Positions 32,036 through 38,628 of a DNA stretch of 64,000 nt are shown in pieces. Below the pieces are notes generated by a model. The model did no database searches and was not told the origin of the DNA. It saw nothing but the letters and a program-made list of their open reading frames with translations. The position numbers were made by a program, and so were the translations under genes. The DNA comes from Desulfitobacterium sp050251735 (GTDB lineage: Bacteria; Bacillota; Desulfitobacteriia; Desulfitobacteriales; Desulfitobacteriaceae). The DNA lies in assembly GCA_050251735.1 (NCBI GenBank), contig JBFWMF010000005.1, forward strand, positions 1 through 64,000, in the 5' to 3' direction. Position 1 is the first letter of the stretch. The number at the start of each line of letters is the position of its first letter.

Positions 32036-33159
32036 GACTGCGCGGAATTAGGCGGGTGCGATTGGCCCCGTGGCGCGTTCGATGAGTTTTTTAAGCATGA
32101 TGGGTCATTCCTCCTCTTCGCCTTGTATTCGTTGTACTGCTGGCGATATCTGTAACTGTCGCCAAACACGTTCCATGCAGCTTTTACCAAATTCGGCTCA
32201 TAGGGTCGTATTTTTTCCAAATCATCAACCGCTCTTGCGGATATGGAACAACCACAGCACCCCGTGCGCGTCAGGCCGTACACCTCGTATGCGTCCGAAT
32301 AGCGGATTCCGTGGTAATCCTTGTACCATTGTTTGTCTGCGTCCGACACATAAAACAGCGGGCGAAGCCGATACTTGCCGTCTGCGGCCTCGGTAAAGCA
32401 CATCGACGTGTTATCTTTGCGTGGCACAGATCGCATACCACCCTCATCCCGACGTTCTCCTGTGATTACCATGTCAAAGGGCTTTTGAGCAGCGTGTGCT
32501 ACATGTTTTTTGCAGTCGTTACAGCACTTGTTGCTAACCTTGAAGGGGATCGGATTATCCTTGATAAAGTCCAGCATGTATTTCGACGAACCGATGACGA
32601 GCTGAATATCAGGTCTTGGTTCTCCCTGAGAGTTGCACCCGCACAAGAAGTTGATTGTTGATTCACATTTTGGATACCTTGCTTTTAACTCTGCTCGCTT
32701 CGCAGCCTTATCTTCCGCGTTTGCGTATTCGTCTGCGATCGACAGCGGGATATTTTTCTTCTGAATGCCCTCCAGTCCTGCCGACATGATTTTTGATACA
32801 AAAGGTATTCCGTGTTCTCGCGTGGATATCACTATATTTTTCTTTGGGCGGTGCTCCGTAATCGTAACGCCGTATAGCTTTCTTGCTTCTTCAACCTGCC
32901 GCTTGGTCGCCTCCATCTCTAGCCCTGTGTTAAAAAAACAGTATTGGACAGGCGGGAGATTAAACATCTTGCGCACTGTCTCGATTAGGTGCAGCATAAT
33001 ATCGCTATCGCTACCGCCAGAGTATGAGCAAATGGCGTTCGGGTGCTCAATCAGGTGTTTGGCGATTATGCATTTAATAGCTTCAAATTTGTGCGGGGCA
33101 TCAAAATCAGCATACGCCGGGCGATCTGTGTAAACTTTGCTATAAAATTGTTGACTCAC
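32026..33159 (-). CDS. PP-loop enzyme, PAPS reductase/DndC-like, with Cys clusters
   Basis: The 377-residue protein (GTG start overlapping the previous TGA) has the PP-loop SYSGGSDSDIML at about 45-56, used to bind and split ATP-type nucleotides. Further in it has three cysteine groups: FLCGCNSQGE (about 172), SNKCCNDCKKH (about 208) and RTGCCGCSISA (about 302), which could hold an iron-sulfur cluster as in DndC. RxRRDEGGMRS is also typical of phage members. Possible roles are thiolation of tRNA or DNA, or sulfate reduction; the phage setting favours the first. Confidence 0.8.
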   Translation of the reverse strand: MSQQFYSKVYTDRPAYADFDAPHKFEAIKCIIAKHLIEHPNAICSYSGGSDSDIMLHLIETVRKMFNLPPVQYCFFNTGLEMEATKRQVEEARKLYGVTITEHRPKKNIVISTREHGIPFVSKIMSAGLEGIQKKNIPLSIADEYANAEDKAAKRAELKARYPKCESTINFLCGCNSQGEPRPDIQLVIGSSKYMLDFIKDNPIPFKVSNKCCNDCKKHVAHAAQKPFDMVITGERRDEGGMRSVPRKDNTSMCFTEAADGKYRLRPLFYVSDADKQWYKDYHGIRYSDAYEVYGLTRTGCCGCSISARAVDDLEKIRPYEPNLVKAAWNVFGDSYRYRQQYNEYKAKRRNDPSCLKNSSNAPRGQSHPPNSAQSWT

Positions 33160-33299
33160 AGTCTCATAATCCCTCCACTCTTAAGCTTGTCCGCCCAATC
33201 GGTGCGGTACTTACGCTCGCGTTGCCGGCTGCGGTAGTCGGTCACGACCTTGCGGACCTGTGGGACCTTGAGCATGGCTTTACGGATTTGTTTGATCAT
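33156..33299 (-). CDS. Short basic phage protein (47 aa)
   Basis: ATG 33297-33299 lies ten bases after GGAGG, and the TGA overlaps the GTG start of the PP-loop gene by four bases. The product is highly basic: MIKQIRKAMLKVPQVRKVVT then DYRSRQRERKYRTDWADKLK. It overlaps the upstream gene by 20 bases. Ribosome site and coupling make it convincing; it may bind nucleic acid. Confidence 0.7.
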   Translation of the reverse strand: MIKQIRKAMLKVPQVRKVVTDYRSRQRERKYRTDWADKLKSGGIMRL

Positions 33300-33510
33300 C
33301 AGTTTCTACCTCCTCTAGGGCTTTGCGCCAGCACGTTTCACAGTTCGGTTGACACGTATGTTTTAGTCCTGCTGAGCCGGGGCAAGGCACTTCGGATGTA
33401 GCATAGCCAATGGCTGTAAGGACAATATCCAGCTGTCGTTTTAGCCGAGCGTTTTCGGCCTCAAGTTGCTCGTTAGTGGCAATGGCCTGCTCTATCGTCT
33501 CGTAAAACAT
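33280..33510 (-). CDS. Small coiled-coil phage protein with Cys motif (76 aa)
   Basis: The N-terminal half is a coiled coil (ATNEQLEAENARLKRQLDIV); the C-terminal half has CPGSAGLKHTCQPNCETCW with four cysteines, a possible zinc site. It belongs to the chain of tiny early genes. No family is recognised. Confidence 0.6.
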   Translation of the reverse strand: MFYETIEQAIATNEQLEAENARLKRQLDIVLTAIGYATSEVPCPGSAGLKHTCQPNCETCWRKALEEVETDDQTNP

Positions 33511-33528
33511 TATCTTTATTCGCCTCCC

Positions 33529-33807
33529 TTATTTTTTTATTGACTTACCACACCACGGGCAATTCTTAATCACATATTCAGAGATAAGCTCCGAATTGAA
33601 CTCCTTACCACATTTTGTACAGCGTCCGAAGGGATAAAGCTTTTCTTCGTAGTGCTCGACAAGGTCAATCGCTGCATCGATGTCTTCCTTATCTGGAACT
33701 CCGCAGTTGAACCTATTTAGCGGACAATGTACTCCGCATTCATCTTTGCGCTTGCCGTACTCCTCGCAGATTTCATTGACTTTGCTGAGATAGTTTTTTG
33801 CTTCCAT
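33529..33807 (-). CDS. Zinc-finger phage protein (92 aa)
   Basis: Start ATG has GGGAGG upstream. The N-terminus has a Cys/His cluster (CEEYGKRKDECGVHCPLNRF), and the C-terminus a zinc ribbon with CTKCGKEFN and CPWCGKSIKK. The middle part is helical. It overlaps the preceding small gene by 35 bases. Unknown role; nucleic acid binding is plausible. Confidence 0.65.
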   Translation of the reverse strand: MEAKNYLSKVNEICEEYGKRKDECGVHCPLNRFNCGVPDKEDIDAAIDLVEHYEEKLYPFGRCTKCGKEFNSELISEYVIKNCPWCGKSIKK

Positions 33808-33976
33808 TTTCCACAGCCTCCCTTATTTGCCTCACAAATCTCACCTTGAATGCTATGTCGCAGTAATACGAGCACCCCGTCTTGCAGAAATCCTCCACCT
33901 GGGCATTGGTGAGGCCGAGCTTGTTGATGTTGCCCGTTGTCATTGGGCAGGTGTAGGATGTTACCTTGCCTATCAT
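33773..33976 (-). CDS. Cys-containing small phage protein (67 aa)
   Basis: I choose ATG 33974-33976, preceded by GAGGTGATCTC, over a start eleven codons upstream without a ribosome site. The product contains CPMTTGNINKLGLTNAQVED, then CKTGCSYYC and a basic helix. No family is recognised. The context is the small-gene cluster between the excisionase-like and PP-loop genes. Confidence 0.6.
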   Translation of the reverse strand: MIGKVTSYTCPMTTGNINKLGLTNAQVEDFCKTGCSYYCDIAFKVRFVRQIREAVENGSKKLSQQSQ

Positions 33977-33980
33977 GAGA

Positions 33981-34133
33981 TCACCTCGCTTTCCTCTTGC
34001 TCCCAGCAATGCTCACAGCAATCATCGCGCAAAGAGGTTGGATATGGCCCGAGAACTCTAAAGCGCAAAAGTTAGACTTTAGGGCCTTAGCAGGGATGCC
34101 CGTTTCCTCTGTGACTTTGTTGATTAGCTTCAC
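33981..34133 (-). CDS. Short phage protein (50 aa, GTG start)
   Basis: A GTG at 34131-34133 has GGGAGG seven bases upstream; the frame ends at TGA 33981-33983, just before the next ATG. The product begins MKLINKVTEETGIPAKALKS and ends SIAGSKRKAR. A second frame in the same stretch, from a TTG, gives a Cys-rich 33-residue peptide ending at the same junction, so which is used is not settled; the ribosome site favours this one. Confidence 0.52.
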   Translation of the reverse strand: MKLINKVTEETGIPAKALKSNFCALEFSGHIQPLCAMIAVSIAGSKRKAR

Positions 34134-34164
34134 TGTCTCGCCTCCCTTCACGCGATTTGCTTGT

Positions 34165-34377
34165 CTATTTTGCCTTAGATAACCTAATCATCTCATCATC
34201 ACCGCCTGCCTCTTGATGATCCATCCACGCATCGAGGCCAGCCTGCCTAAAGAGGTATCTCCCACCAGCACGGATAGGAGCGATCTCCCCTCGTTTGACC
34301 ATCTCCAGCATGAGCCAGTAGGATATACCAAGATATTCAGCAGCCTCACGCGAGCTGAAAGTGGCCTTTTGGATCAT
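34165..34377 (-). CDS. Excisionase-family MerR-like HTH protein
   Basis: The 70-residue protein has the classical layout of short phage DNA-binding proteins: TFSSREAAEYLGISYWLMLE (first helices and turn), VKRGEIAPIRAGGRYLFRQA (winged part) and LDAWMDHQ. Such proteins assist excision or regulate early genes. It lies between the Rha-like regulator and the small-gene cluster, not beside the integrase. Confidence 0.85.
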   Translation of the reverse strand: MIQKATFSSREAAEYLGISYWLMLEMVKRGEIAPIRAGGRYLFRQAGLDAWMDHQEAGGDDEMIRLSKAK

Positions 34378-34391
34378 GGCTACCCCCTCCT

Positions 34392-35027
34392 TTACCCCGT
34401 TTTTAACAATCTCTTGGATAGTGCAGCTTTAACTTGGTGATAATCCATTCCCAACTCCAGTAATACGCCTATTCGGTAGGTCATTTCAGATACTGCGTGG
34501 ATTTCTTCGGCAGTCATGTAGTCCACGGCTTTGTCTTTCTTGCCAGCTCCCCTTTGCTTGCGGAGCTGGGCAGCGTTACAGCCAACTGCAGTCTTATAGG
34601 CAAGGTCTGTATACTGCTTATAGGCCCATGGGTTATCTGTCGCCTGCTGGATAATGTCAGTCATTTCTCGCCTGATCGGCTTGAGCTGAGCGCGTTCGAC
34701 ATGGCGGCGGTTGAGTTCGGTTCGCATAGCGTAGAATTGGCGAACCAAGGCTTTTTTAAAATTACGAACCGGCTGAGTATTTTTCATGTAAGTAATGAGC
34801 AGAGTTGCTTGTTCTTCGTTGAGCCGATAGACTTTTTCAGACTGTCCGCTCTCTAAAGGTCTGATTTCAAATGAGACCTTTCCAAATTCTTCGAGGTCAG
34901 ATTGATACTTTGAAATAAGTACCTGCAGGGCATGATGTTTTACTTTTCCGTATTCTGCAATTACATCTGATGTGGTGAAAGGCTCGGCATCCAGTTTATT
35001 TGGCTCAAGGAAAACTAAGTTACTCAT
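34392..35027 (-). CDS. Rha-family phage regulatory protein
   Basis: Start ATG 35025-35027 has AGGAGG upstream and gives 211 residues. The N-terminal pRha domain shows FTTSDVIAEYGKVKHHALQV, then SEKVYRLNEEQATLLITYMK and VRNFKKALVRQFYAMRTEL, all typical. The C-terminal part is helical and basic. Rha proteins interfere with or control phage growth in some hosts. It is the second gene of the early operon, behind Cro-like. Confidence 0.88.
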   Translation of the reverse strand: MSNLVFLEPNKLDAEPFTTSDVIAEYGKVKHHALQVLISKYQSDLEEFGKVSFEIRPLESGQSEKVYRLNEEQATLLITYMKNTQPVRNFKKALVRQFYAMRTELNRRHVERAQLKPIRREMTDIIQQATDNPWAYKQYTDLAYKTAVGCNAAQLRKQRGAGKKDKAVDYMTAEEIHAVSEMTYRIGVLLELGMDYHQVKAALSKRLLKTG

Positions 35028-35038
35028 GACCTGTCCTC

Positions 35039-35260
35039 CTAAACGACACATTTCGTGTCGTTATCGCTAAAAAAAATATCCGCAACAGTCGTCTTATAAT
35101 AATTAGCTAGCTTTATTTTAATTTCATCACGGGGAATCCTTTCGCCGGATTCGTATGACACGATAGCCGAATAGCTTATTCCAAGGTCAACAGCTACTTG
35201 CTCTCTTGATTTATCACCTCGTAAATCCGTCAATTTTTTAGCAATTATTGCTTTATTCAT
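35039..35260 (-). CDS. Cro-like HTH repressor
   Basis: I start at ATG 35258-35260 behind GGGAGG, giving 73 residues; an earlier in-frame start has no ribosome site and would run across the promoter. The protein is one XRE domain: LTDLRGDKSREQVAVDLGIS, then YSAIVSYESGERIPRDEIKI. It is the first gene of the leftward early operon, transcribed from the consensus promoter at 35285-35313, opposite to the repressor gene. Its last codons contain another operator-like palindrome. Confidence 0.88.
   Translation of the reverse strand: MNKAIIAKKLTDLRGDKSREQVAVDLGISYSAIVSYESGERIPRDEIKIKLANYYKTTVADIFFSDNDTKCVV
35042..35062. promoter_or_regulatory. Operator-like palindrome inside the 3' end of the Cro-like gene
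   Basis: Perfect 8-bp arms AACGACAC and GTGTCGTT flank ATTTC. The same core half-sites (GACAC/GTGTC) with the same 5-base spacing are found in the operator over the early promoter at 35296-35312, so one regulator probably binds both. Confidence 0.6.
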
Positions 35261-35284
35261 GTGCTCGCCTCCCTTCTTGTCATT

Positions 35285-35313
35285 ATTATAGTGTATGACA
35301 CGTATTGTGTCAA
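35285..35313 (-). promoter_or_regulatory. Early leftward promoter, full consensus
   Basis: On the minus strand TTGACA (35308-35313), a 17-base spacer and TATAAT (35285-35290) match the sigma-A consensus exactly. It drives the Cro-like gene and the early operon. The operator palindrome at 35296-35312 lies within its spacer and -35 box. Confidence 0.9.
35296..35312. promoter_or_regulatory. Operator over the early promoter
   Basis: TGACAC and GTGTCA arms flank a 5-base centre. It overlaps the -35 box and spacer of the early promoter, so a bound repressor would block RNA polymerase. The half-sites match those of the palindrome at 35042-35062. Confidence 0.72.
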
Positions 35314-35333
35314 CACATTCTGTGTACTTTTTA

Positions 35334-35362
35334 TTGAAATCACGACACACTTAGTATATACT
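35334..35362 (+). promoter_or_regulatory. Repressor promoter
   Basis: TTGAAA (35334-35339), a 17-base spacer and TATACT (35357-35362) precede the repressor gene by about 27 bases. The -10 box is inside the palindrome at 35347-35368. Confidence 0.75.
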
Positions 35363-35368
35363 AAGTGT
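35347..35368. promoter_or_regulatory. Perfect 22-bp palindrome over the repressor -10 box
   Basis: ACACTTAGTATATACTAAGTGT reads the same on both strands when split as two 11-base arms. It covers the repressor -10 box, so it may be the site by which Cro-like or repressor protein tunes the repressor gene. Its sequence differs from the GACAC/GTGTC operators, suggesting a different binder. Confidence 0.65.
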
Positions 35369-35388
35369 AAAAACAAGGAGGAAATTTC

Positions 35389-35766
35389 ATGAGTAAAAGG
35401 CTGGGTAGGATTATTAAGTCTTTGCGAATTAGGCAAGGTTTGACTCAGGATGATTTAGCAGAAAAATTAAAAGTAAGGCGTAGTGCGGTAGGTAACTGGG
35501 AACAAGGCACACGCACTCCAGACATGGGACAAATTGAAATGATTGCAGATATTTTTAATGTTGATATGAATTACTTTAGCGAAAGGTCTACAGAAGAATA
35601 TTATTACGATTTAAAAACAAAACAAATCGCTCAGGAAATATTAAGTAATAAAGAATTGCAAGCTTTATTTGATGCGTCAAGAGGAGCCTCGCCCGAAGAT
35701 TTAGAAATAACGAAAAATCTATTGCTTAGCCTAAAGGAAAAGGAGAGGAAGGCCGATGGTGATTAA
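35389..35766 (+). CDS. CI-like XRE-family phage repressor
   Basis: The 125-residue protein starts at ATG behind AAGGAGG. Residues 5-60 form an HTH domain: RIIKSLRIRQGLTQDDLAEK, then RRSAVGNWEQGTRTPDMGQI. The C-terminal half is helical and acidic/basic, without a LexA-type protease domain, so it is not self-cleaving in the lambda way. Release from repression may instead depend on the mini-ImmA gene that overlaps it by 11 bases. Confidence 0.88.
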   Translation: MSKRLGRIIKSLRIRQGLTQDDLAEKLKVRRSAVGNWEQGTRTPDMGQIEMIADIFNVDMNYFSERSTEEYYYDLKTKQIAQEILSNKELQALFDASRGASPEDLEITKNLLLSLKEKERKADGD

Positions 35767-35974
35767 TGTTAATTTCTTGGAACTTCCATGCAGGATAAAG
35801 GCGGTGTCATTAAAAAATGATGATGATAGCTATACTGTCATCCTAAATAGCAAGTTGAGCGCAGAGCAGCAGAAAGATAGCTTCCAACACGAACTAGATC
35901 ACATAGAAAACGATGACTTTTGTACTGATAGTGATGTTGACGAGATCGAGCATCTTGCCCATAAATATGGTTAA
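35756..35974 (+). CDS. Mini ImmA/IrrE-like metalloprotease (72 aa)
   Basis: The protein is short (72 residues) but has the ImmA/IrrE core: LNSKLSAEQQKDSFQHELDH, with the zinc motif HELDH at about residues 44-48 and the following IENDDF stretch. Full ImmA proteins are about twice as long. It overlaps the repressor gene by 11 bases and precedes the integrase gene. In ICEBs1-like systems ImmA cuts the repressor to induce the element; the same is inferred here. Confidence 0.72.
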   Translation: MVINVNFLELPCRIKAVSLKNDDDSYTVILNSKLSAEQQKDSFQHELDHIENDDFCTDSDVDEIEHLAHKYG

Positions 35975-35987
35975 GGAGTGAATTAGT

Positions 35988-37358
35988 ATGGCCCATGCTC
36001 AATACAACGGCATTGGCACCAAAGGGCAAGCAAAATTCAGACTCTACTACGATGGTCCCAAGAAGCCCGACGGTAGCCGAAATCAAAAGAAAGAGTCGTA
36101 CTCTGTTGACCCGCTACCGGAGAAGGCTGATGCTTTAGCCAAGGCCGCAAAGAACCGAAAAGATGGTACAGCAACTAAGACAGAAACCATCCTCTTGGAG
36201 CGATTCGAAAAAAAGGCCATAGAGCTTGCCGAGGCTGAGGCAAAGAAAAGAGAAGATAAAGTAAATCAGCCAAACTACATTGAACCTGCTTATGAAACCT
36301 TCAAGGAACTATCTGAACGGTGGCTAGAATACCGCGCAGGAGCCTCTAGGAAGGGCAAGAGACAGCCTAAGACTCTGTACAGGTACGAAGAGTTATTAGA
36401 GCGTATAAATGCGTTTCTAGGGGCAGATGAAGTCGCTAAAATCAACATAGACCGCATTGAAGAGTTTTATGCGTGGCTCGCGAAACAGACAAAGAAACCG
36501 GGCAACCGCAAAAAAACATCTACTAAACCTCTTGGCACGCTCAGTTATAGAACTCAATGGCATCACCACAGATGCCTCTACAGTGTCATTGAGTACGGGA
36601 TTGAGAGACGGAAACTTGAGTCCAATCCCTGCAAGTATGTACAGCCAAAAGCGCTTGATCAAGACGAAGATGACGAAGGAAAAATAGATTGCTATACCGC
36701 CGATGATGTAGCGAGGATTAGAGAGCTTTTAGAAAACGAGACACTGCAACGTAAGACACTTGTAACCATAGCTTTAGAGATTGGCCCAAGAGCCGGAGAG
36801 CTAATGGCCCTGAAATGGTCAGACATAGATTTTGAGACAAGAATGGTCACTATTTGCAAGTCGAGACAGTATCTCCCTGGTAAGGGGTCATTTGAGAAAA
36901 GCCCAAAAAATAAAAGCAGTAACCGCAAGGTCCGCCTATCAGCCAGTACAATATTTTTACTTCGACAGCTAAAGGGAGAGCAGGACACACGTGCTAAAAT
37001 ACTAGGGACAAAATGGGTAGAAAGTGATGCTGTATTTATTGGGTGGAACGGTAAACAATCATACGCTAATTGGGCCTCTTGTTGGTGGAGGAATTGGATA
37101 AGGAAAACAGATCTACCCGTCAAAACATTCCACAACCTCCGGCACACCTGTATTAGCTTATTACTTGCAGCTGGCGCAAATCCGTTGGAGATAGCTAGGA
37201 TGGTTGGCCACTCAAACGCCGAGATGCTCTGGAAGGTTTACGGACATGCGATAGAAAAAGAGAGTTTTAATGGTGCCGATATTATGCAAGCGATCATGTC
37301 GAAAAAGCAAAGCGAAAATAAGCTAGACAAAACAAAAAAAGCCAGCCTAAAAGACTGA
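35988..37358 (+). CDS. Tyrosine recombinase integrase
   Basis: The 456-residue protein has an N-terminal arm-binding part, a SAM-like core-binding domain (about 100-215) and a C-terminal catalytic domain with Arg 268 (GPRAGELMALKW), His 382 and Arg 385 (FHNLRHTCIS), His 408 (GHSN) and the nucleophile Tyr 418 (WKVYGHA). The Lys-rich segment near 300-315 may carry the catalytic Lys. It lies next to tRNA-Leu, the likely attachment gene. Length is larger than usual, with a linker rich in Lys and Glu. Confidence 0.95.
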   Translation: MAHAQYNGIGTKGQAKFRLYYDGPKKPDGSRNQKKESYSVDPLPEKADALAKAAKNRKDGTATKTETILLERFEKKAIELAEAEAKKREDKVNQPNYIEPAYETFKELSERWLEYRAGASRKGKRQPKTLYRYEELLERINAFLGADEVAKINIDRIEEFYAWLAKQTKKPGNRKKTSTKPLGTLSYRTQWHHHRCLYSVIEYGIERRKLESNPCKYVQPKALDQDEDDEGKIDCYTADDVARIRELLENETLQRKTLVTIALEIGPRAGELMALKWSDIDFETRMVTICKSRQYLPGKGSFEKSPKNKSSNRKVRLSASTIFLLRQLKGEQDTRAKILGTKWVESDAVFIGWNGKQSYANWASCWWRNWIRKTDLPVKTFHNLRHTCISLLLAAGANPLEIARMVGHSNAEMLWKVYGHAIEKESFNGADIMQAIMSKKQSENKLDKTKKASLKD

Positions 37359-37359
37359 C
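37334..37359 (-). terminator. Minus-strand terminator overlapping the integrase 3' end
   Basis: On the minus strand GTCAGTC (37353-37359), loop TTTTA and GGCTGGC (37341-37347) pair fully with G-U pairs, followed by TTTTTTT. It works only on the minus strand, so it would stop tRNA readthrough from running antisense to the integrase gene. Confidence 0.65.
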
Positions 37360-37429
37360 TAATTTTTTTAAAATCAAATGTTCCACTTTTGTTCCACCTG
37401 ATTTTTATTACTACGAATCTCGTAGAAAC

Positions 37430-37456
37430 AAGAAAACCCCGCGATGCTTGCGGGGT
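37430..37456 (-). terminator. tRNA-Leu terminator
   Basis: A 7-bp GC-rich stem (37436-37442 with 37450-37456, loop of 7) is followed on the minus strand by TTTTCTTGTTT. It starts 14 bases after the tRNA 3' end. Confidence 0.8.
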
Positions 37457-37469
37457 CTGTGTTTGAGGT

Positions 37470-37556
37470 TGGTGCGAGTGGTCGGAATCGAACCGACACA
37501 TCCGTAAAGATAACGGTTTTTGAGACCGTCGCGTCTGCCAGTTCCGCCACACTCGC
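37470..37556 (-). tRNA. tRNA-Leu (anticodon CAA)
   Basis: On the minus strand the 87-base gene starts GCGAGTGTGGCGGAACTGGC, has D-arm GCAGACGC part, anticodon stem ACGGT/ACCGT with loop CTCAAAA (anticodon CAA), a long variable arm typical of tRNA-Leu, T-loop GGTTCGATTCC and ends with the encoded discriminator A and CCA. Acceptor arms GCGAGTG and CACTCGC pair fully. The prophage lies beyond its 3' end. Confidence 0.95.
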
Positions 37557-37598
37557 GTACTGCATTTGCAGGTCACCACGGCAACAGGTGACTTAGAT

Positions 37599-37628
37599 AT
37601 AATAGCATAAGTTTTTAAAAAATGTCAA
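37599..37628 (-). promoter_or_regulatory. Promoter of tRNA-Leu
   Basis: On the minus strand TTGACA (37623-37628), an 18-base spacer and TATTAT (37599-37604) lie about 40 bases before the tRNA. Between them and the tRNA is an inverted repeat (GTCACC/GGTGAC, 37572-37592). Confidence 0.7.
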
Positions 37629-37644
37629 GGTTTTCTCCATGAAA

Positions 37645-38628
37645 CTATTCCTGTGTCAATTGCTCCTCCCAAGCCTGCTCGGCAAATTTACCGTAATTCA
37701 TGAGCTTCTCATAGCGCATTACCTGAAGTTCCTCCGGTGAAGCTTTGCGCAGTTCGTCAAGTGCCTGGGAGATGACCTTCTTCATCTCCTCAGCAGTTCG
37801 CTCAAGACTTCGATGGGCACCTCCCAAGGGTTCCTTGATAATACCATCAGCAATACCTAGCTCTAGAAGGTCTTGGGCTGTAAACTTCAAAGCAGAAGCC
37901 GCTTCTTGGGCTTTGCTTGGATCTTTCCAAAGAATCGACGCGCAGCTCTCAGGGGCGATTACTGAGTAAAAAGAATTTTCCAGCATCAAGATGGTATTCC
38001 CAACCCCTAAGGCCAGAGCTCCGCCGCTCCCCCCTTCCCCGATGACCGTGCAGATAATAGGAACCGTATAGTGAGCCATAGCTTGTAAACAACGAGCAAT
38101 GGCTTCCCCTTGTCCTCTTTCTTCGGCCTCCAGATCACAGGCGGCACCGGGAGTATCGATAAAGGTCAGGATGGGTCGACGGAACTTCTCCGCTTGATCC
38201 ATAAGGCGAAGGGCTTTACGATAGCCTTCGGGATGTGGCATACCAAAGTTTCTCTGAATATTCTCCTTGGTATCTTTGCCTTTGATATGGGAAACGACCG
38301 TCACCGGAATCCCCTGAAATAGTGCAATACCGCCAACGATAGCGCGATCATCAGCGTAAAGTCGATCCCCTTTGAATTCGATAAAGTCCTCAAAAAGCAA
38401 AGGGATATAATCATAGATATTAGGACGTTCGGTATAGCGGGCAATCTGGACCTTTTGCCAAGGTTCTAGGTTGCCGTAGATTTCTTTCCTTAAGCGTACA
38501 AGCCTGCGCATGAGTTTGGAAACTTCCGGCGAAAGGTTGATATCTTTCTCTTTGGAAAACTCCTGCAACTCCGCGATTTTTTTCTCCAACTCAAGAATTG
38601 GCTTTTCAAAATCAAAGTGTTGAGCCAT
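37645..38628 (-). CDS. accA: Acetyl-CoA carboxylase carboxyltransferase, alpha subunit
   Basis: The 327-residue protein has the full AccA pattern: N-terminal helix (DFEKPILELEKKIAEL), ERPNIYDYIPLLFEDFIEFK at about 67-86, DTPGAACDLEAEERGQGEAI near 158-177, and GEGGSGGALALGVGN at about 197-211, which binds carboxybiotin and CoA. With AccD it moves the carboxyl group to acetyl-CoA for fatty acid synthesis. Its ATG overlaps the accD end by 17 bases. No terminator is seen before the tRNA promoter. Confidence 0.97.
   Translation of the reverse strand: MAQHFDFEKPILELEKKIAELQEFSKEKDINLSPEVSKLMRRLVRLRKEIYGNLEPWQKVQIARYTERPNIYDYIPLLFEDFIEFKGDRLYADDRAIVGGIALFQGIPVTVVSHIKGKDTKENIQRNFGMPHPEGYRKALRLMDQAEKFRRPILTFIDTPGAACDLEAEERGQGEAIARCLQAMAHYTVPIICTVIGEGGSGGALALGVGNTILMLENSFYSVIAPESCASILWKDPSKAQEAASALKFTAQDLLELGIADGIIKEPLGGAHRSLERTAEEMKKVISQALDELRKASPEELQVMRYEKLMNYGKFAEQAWEEQLTQE

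Larger units (their letters stand above)
1..37469. mobile_element. Prophage, right-hand portion (PBSX-like contractile tail, HK97-type head)
   Basis: A continuous block of phage genes runs from the window edge to the tRNA-Leu gene. It holds an integrase and repressor module, replication genes, a late activator, terminase, portal, capsid, and a contractile tail with sheath, tube, tape measure and baseplate. Nearly all genes are tightly packed on the minus strand; only repressor, mini-ImmA and integrase are on the plus strand. The integrase lies directly beside the 3' end of the tRNA, a usual arrangement for site-specific integration. The exact attachment core cannot be fixed because the other end is outside the window. 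No lysis genes are seen; they would be expected beyond position 1. Confidence 0.95.

Noticed and set aside
32070..32661. Plus-strand frames opposite the PP-loop gene
   Set aside because: They lie wholly antisense to a gene with clear PP-loop and cysteine motifs and have no protein-like features.
37374..37579. Open frames on the minus strand across the tRNA-Leu gene, one containing VAELADATVSKT
   Set aside because: This is the well-known false translation of a tRNA-Leu gene; the region is fully explained by the tRNA and its flanks.
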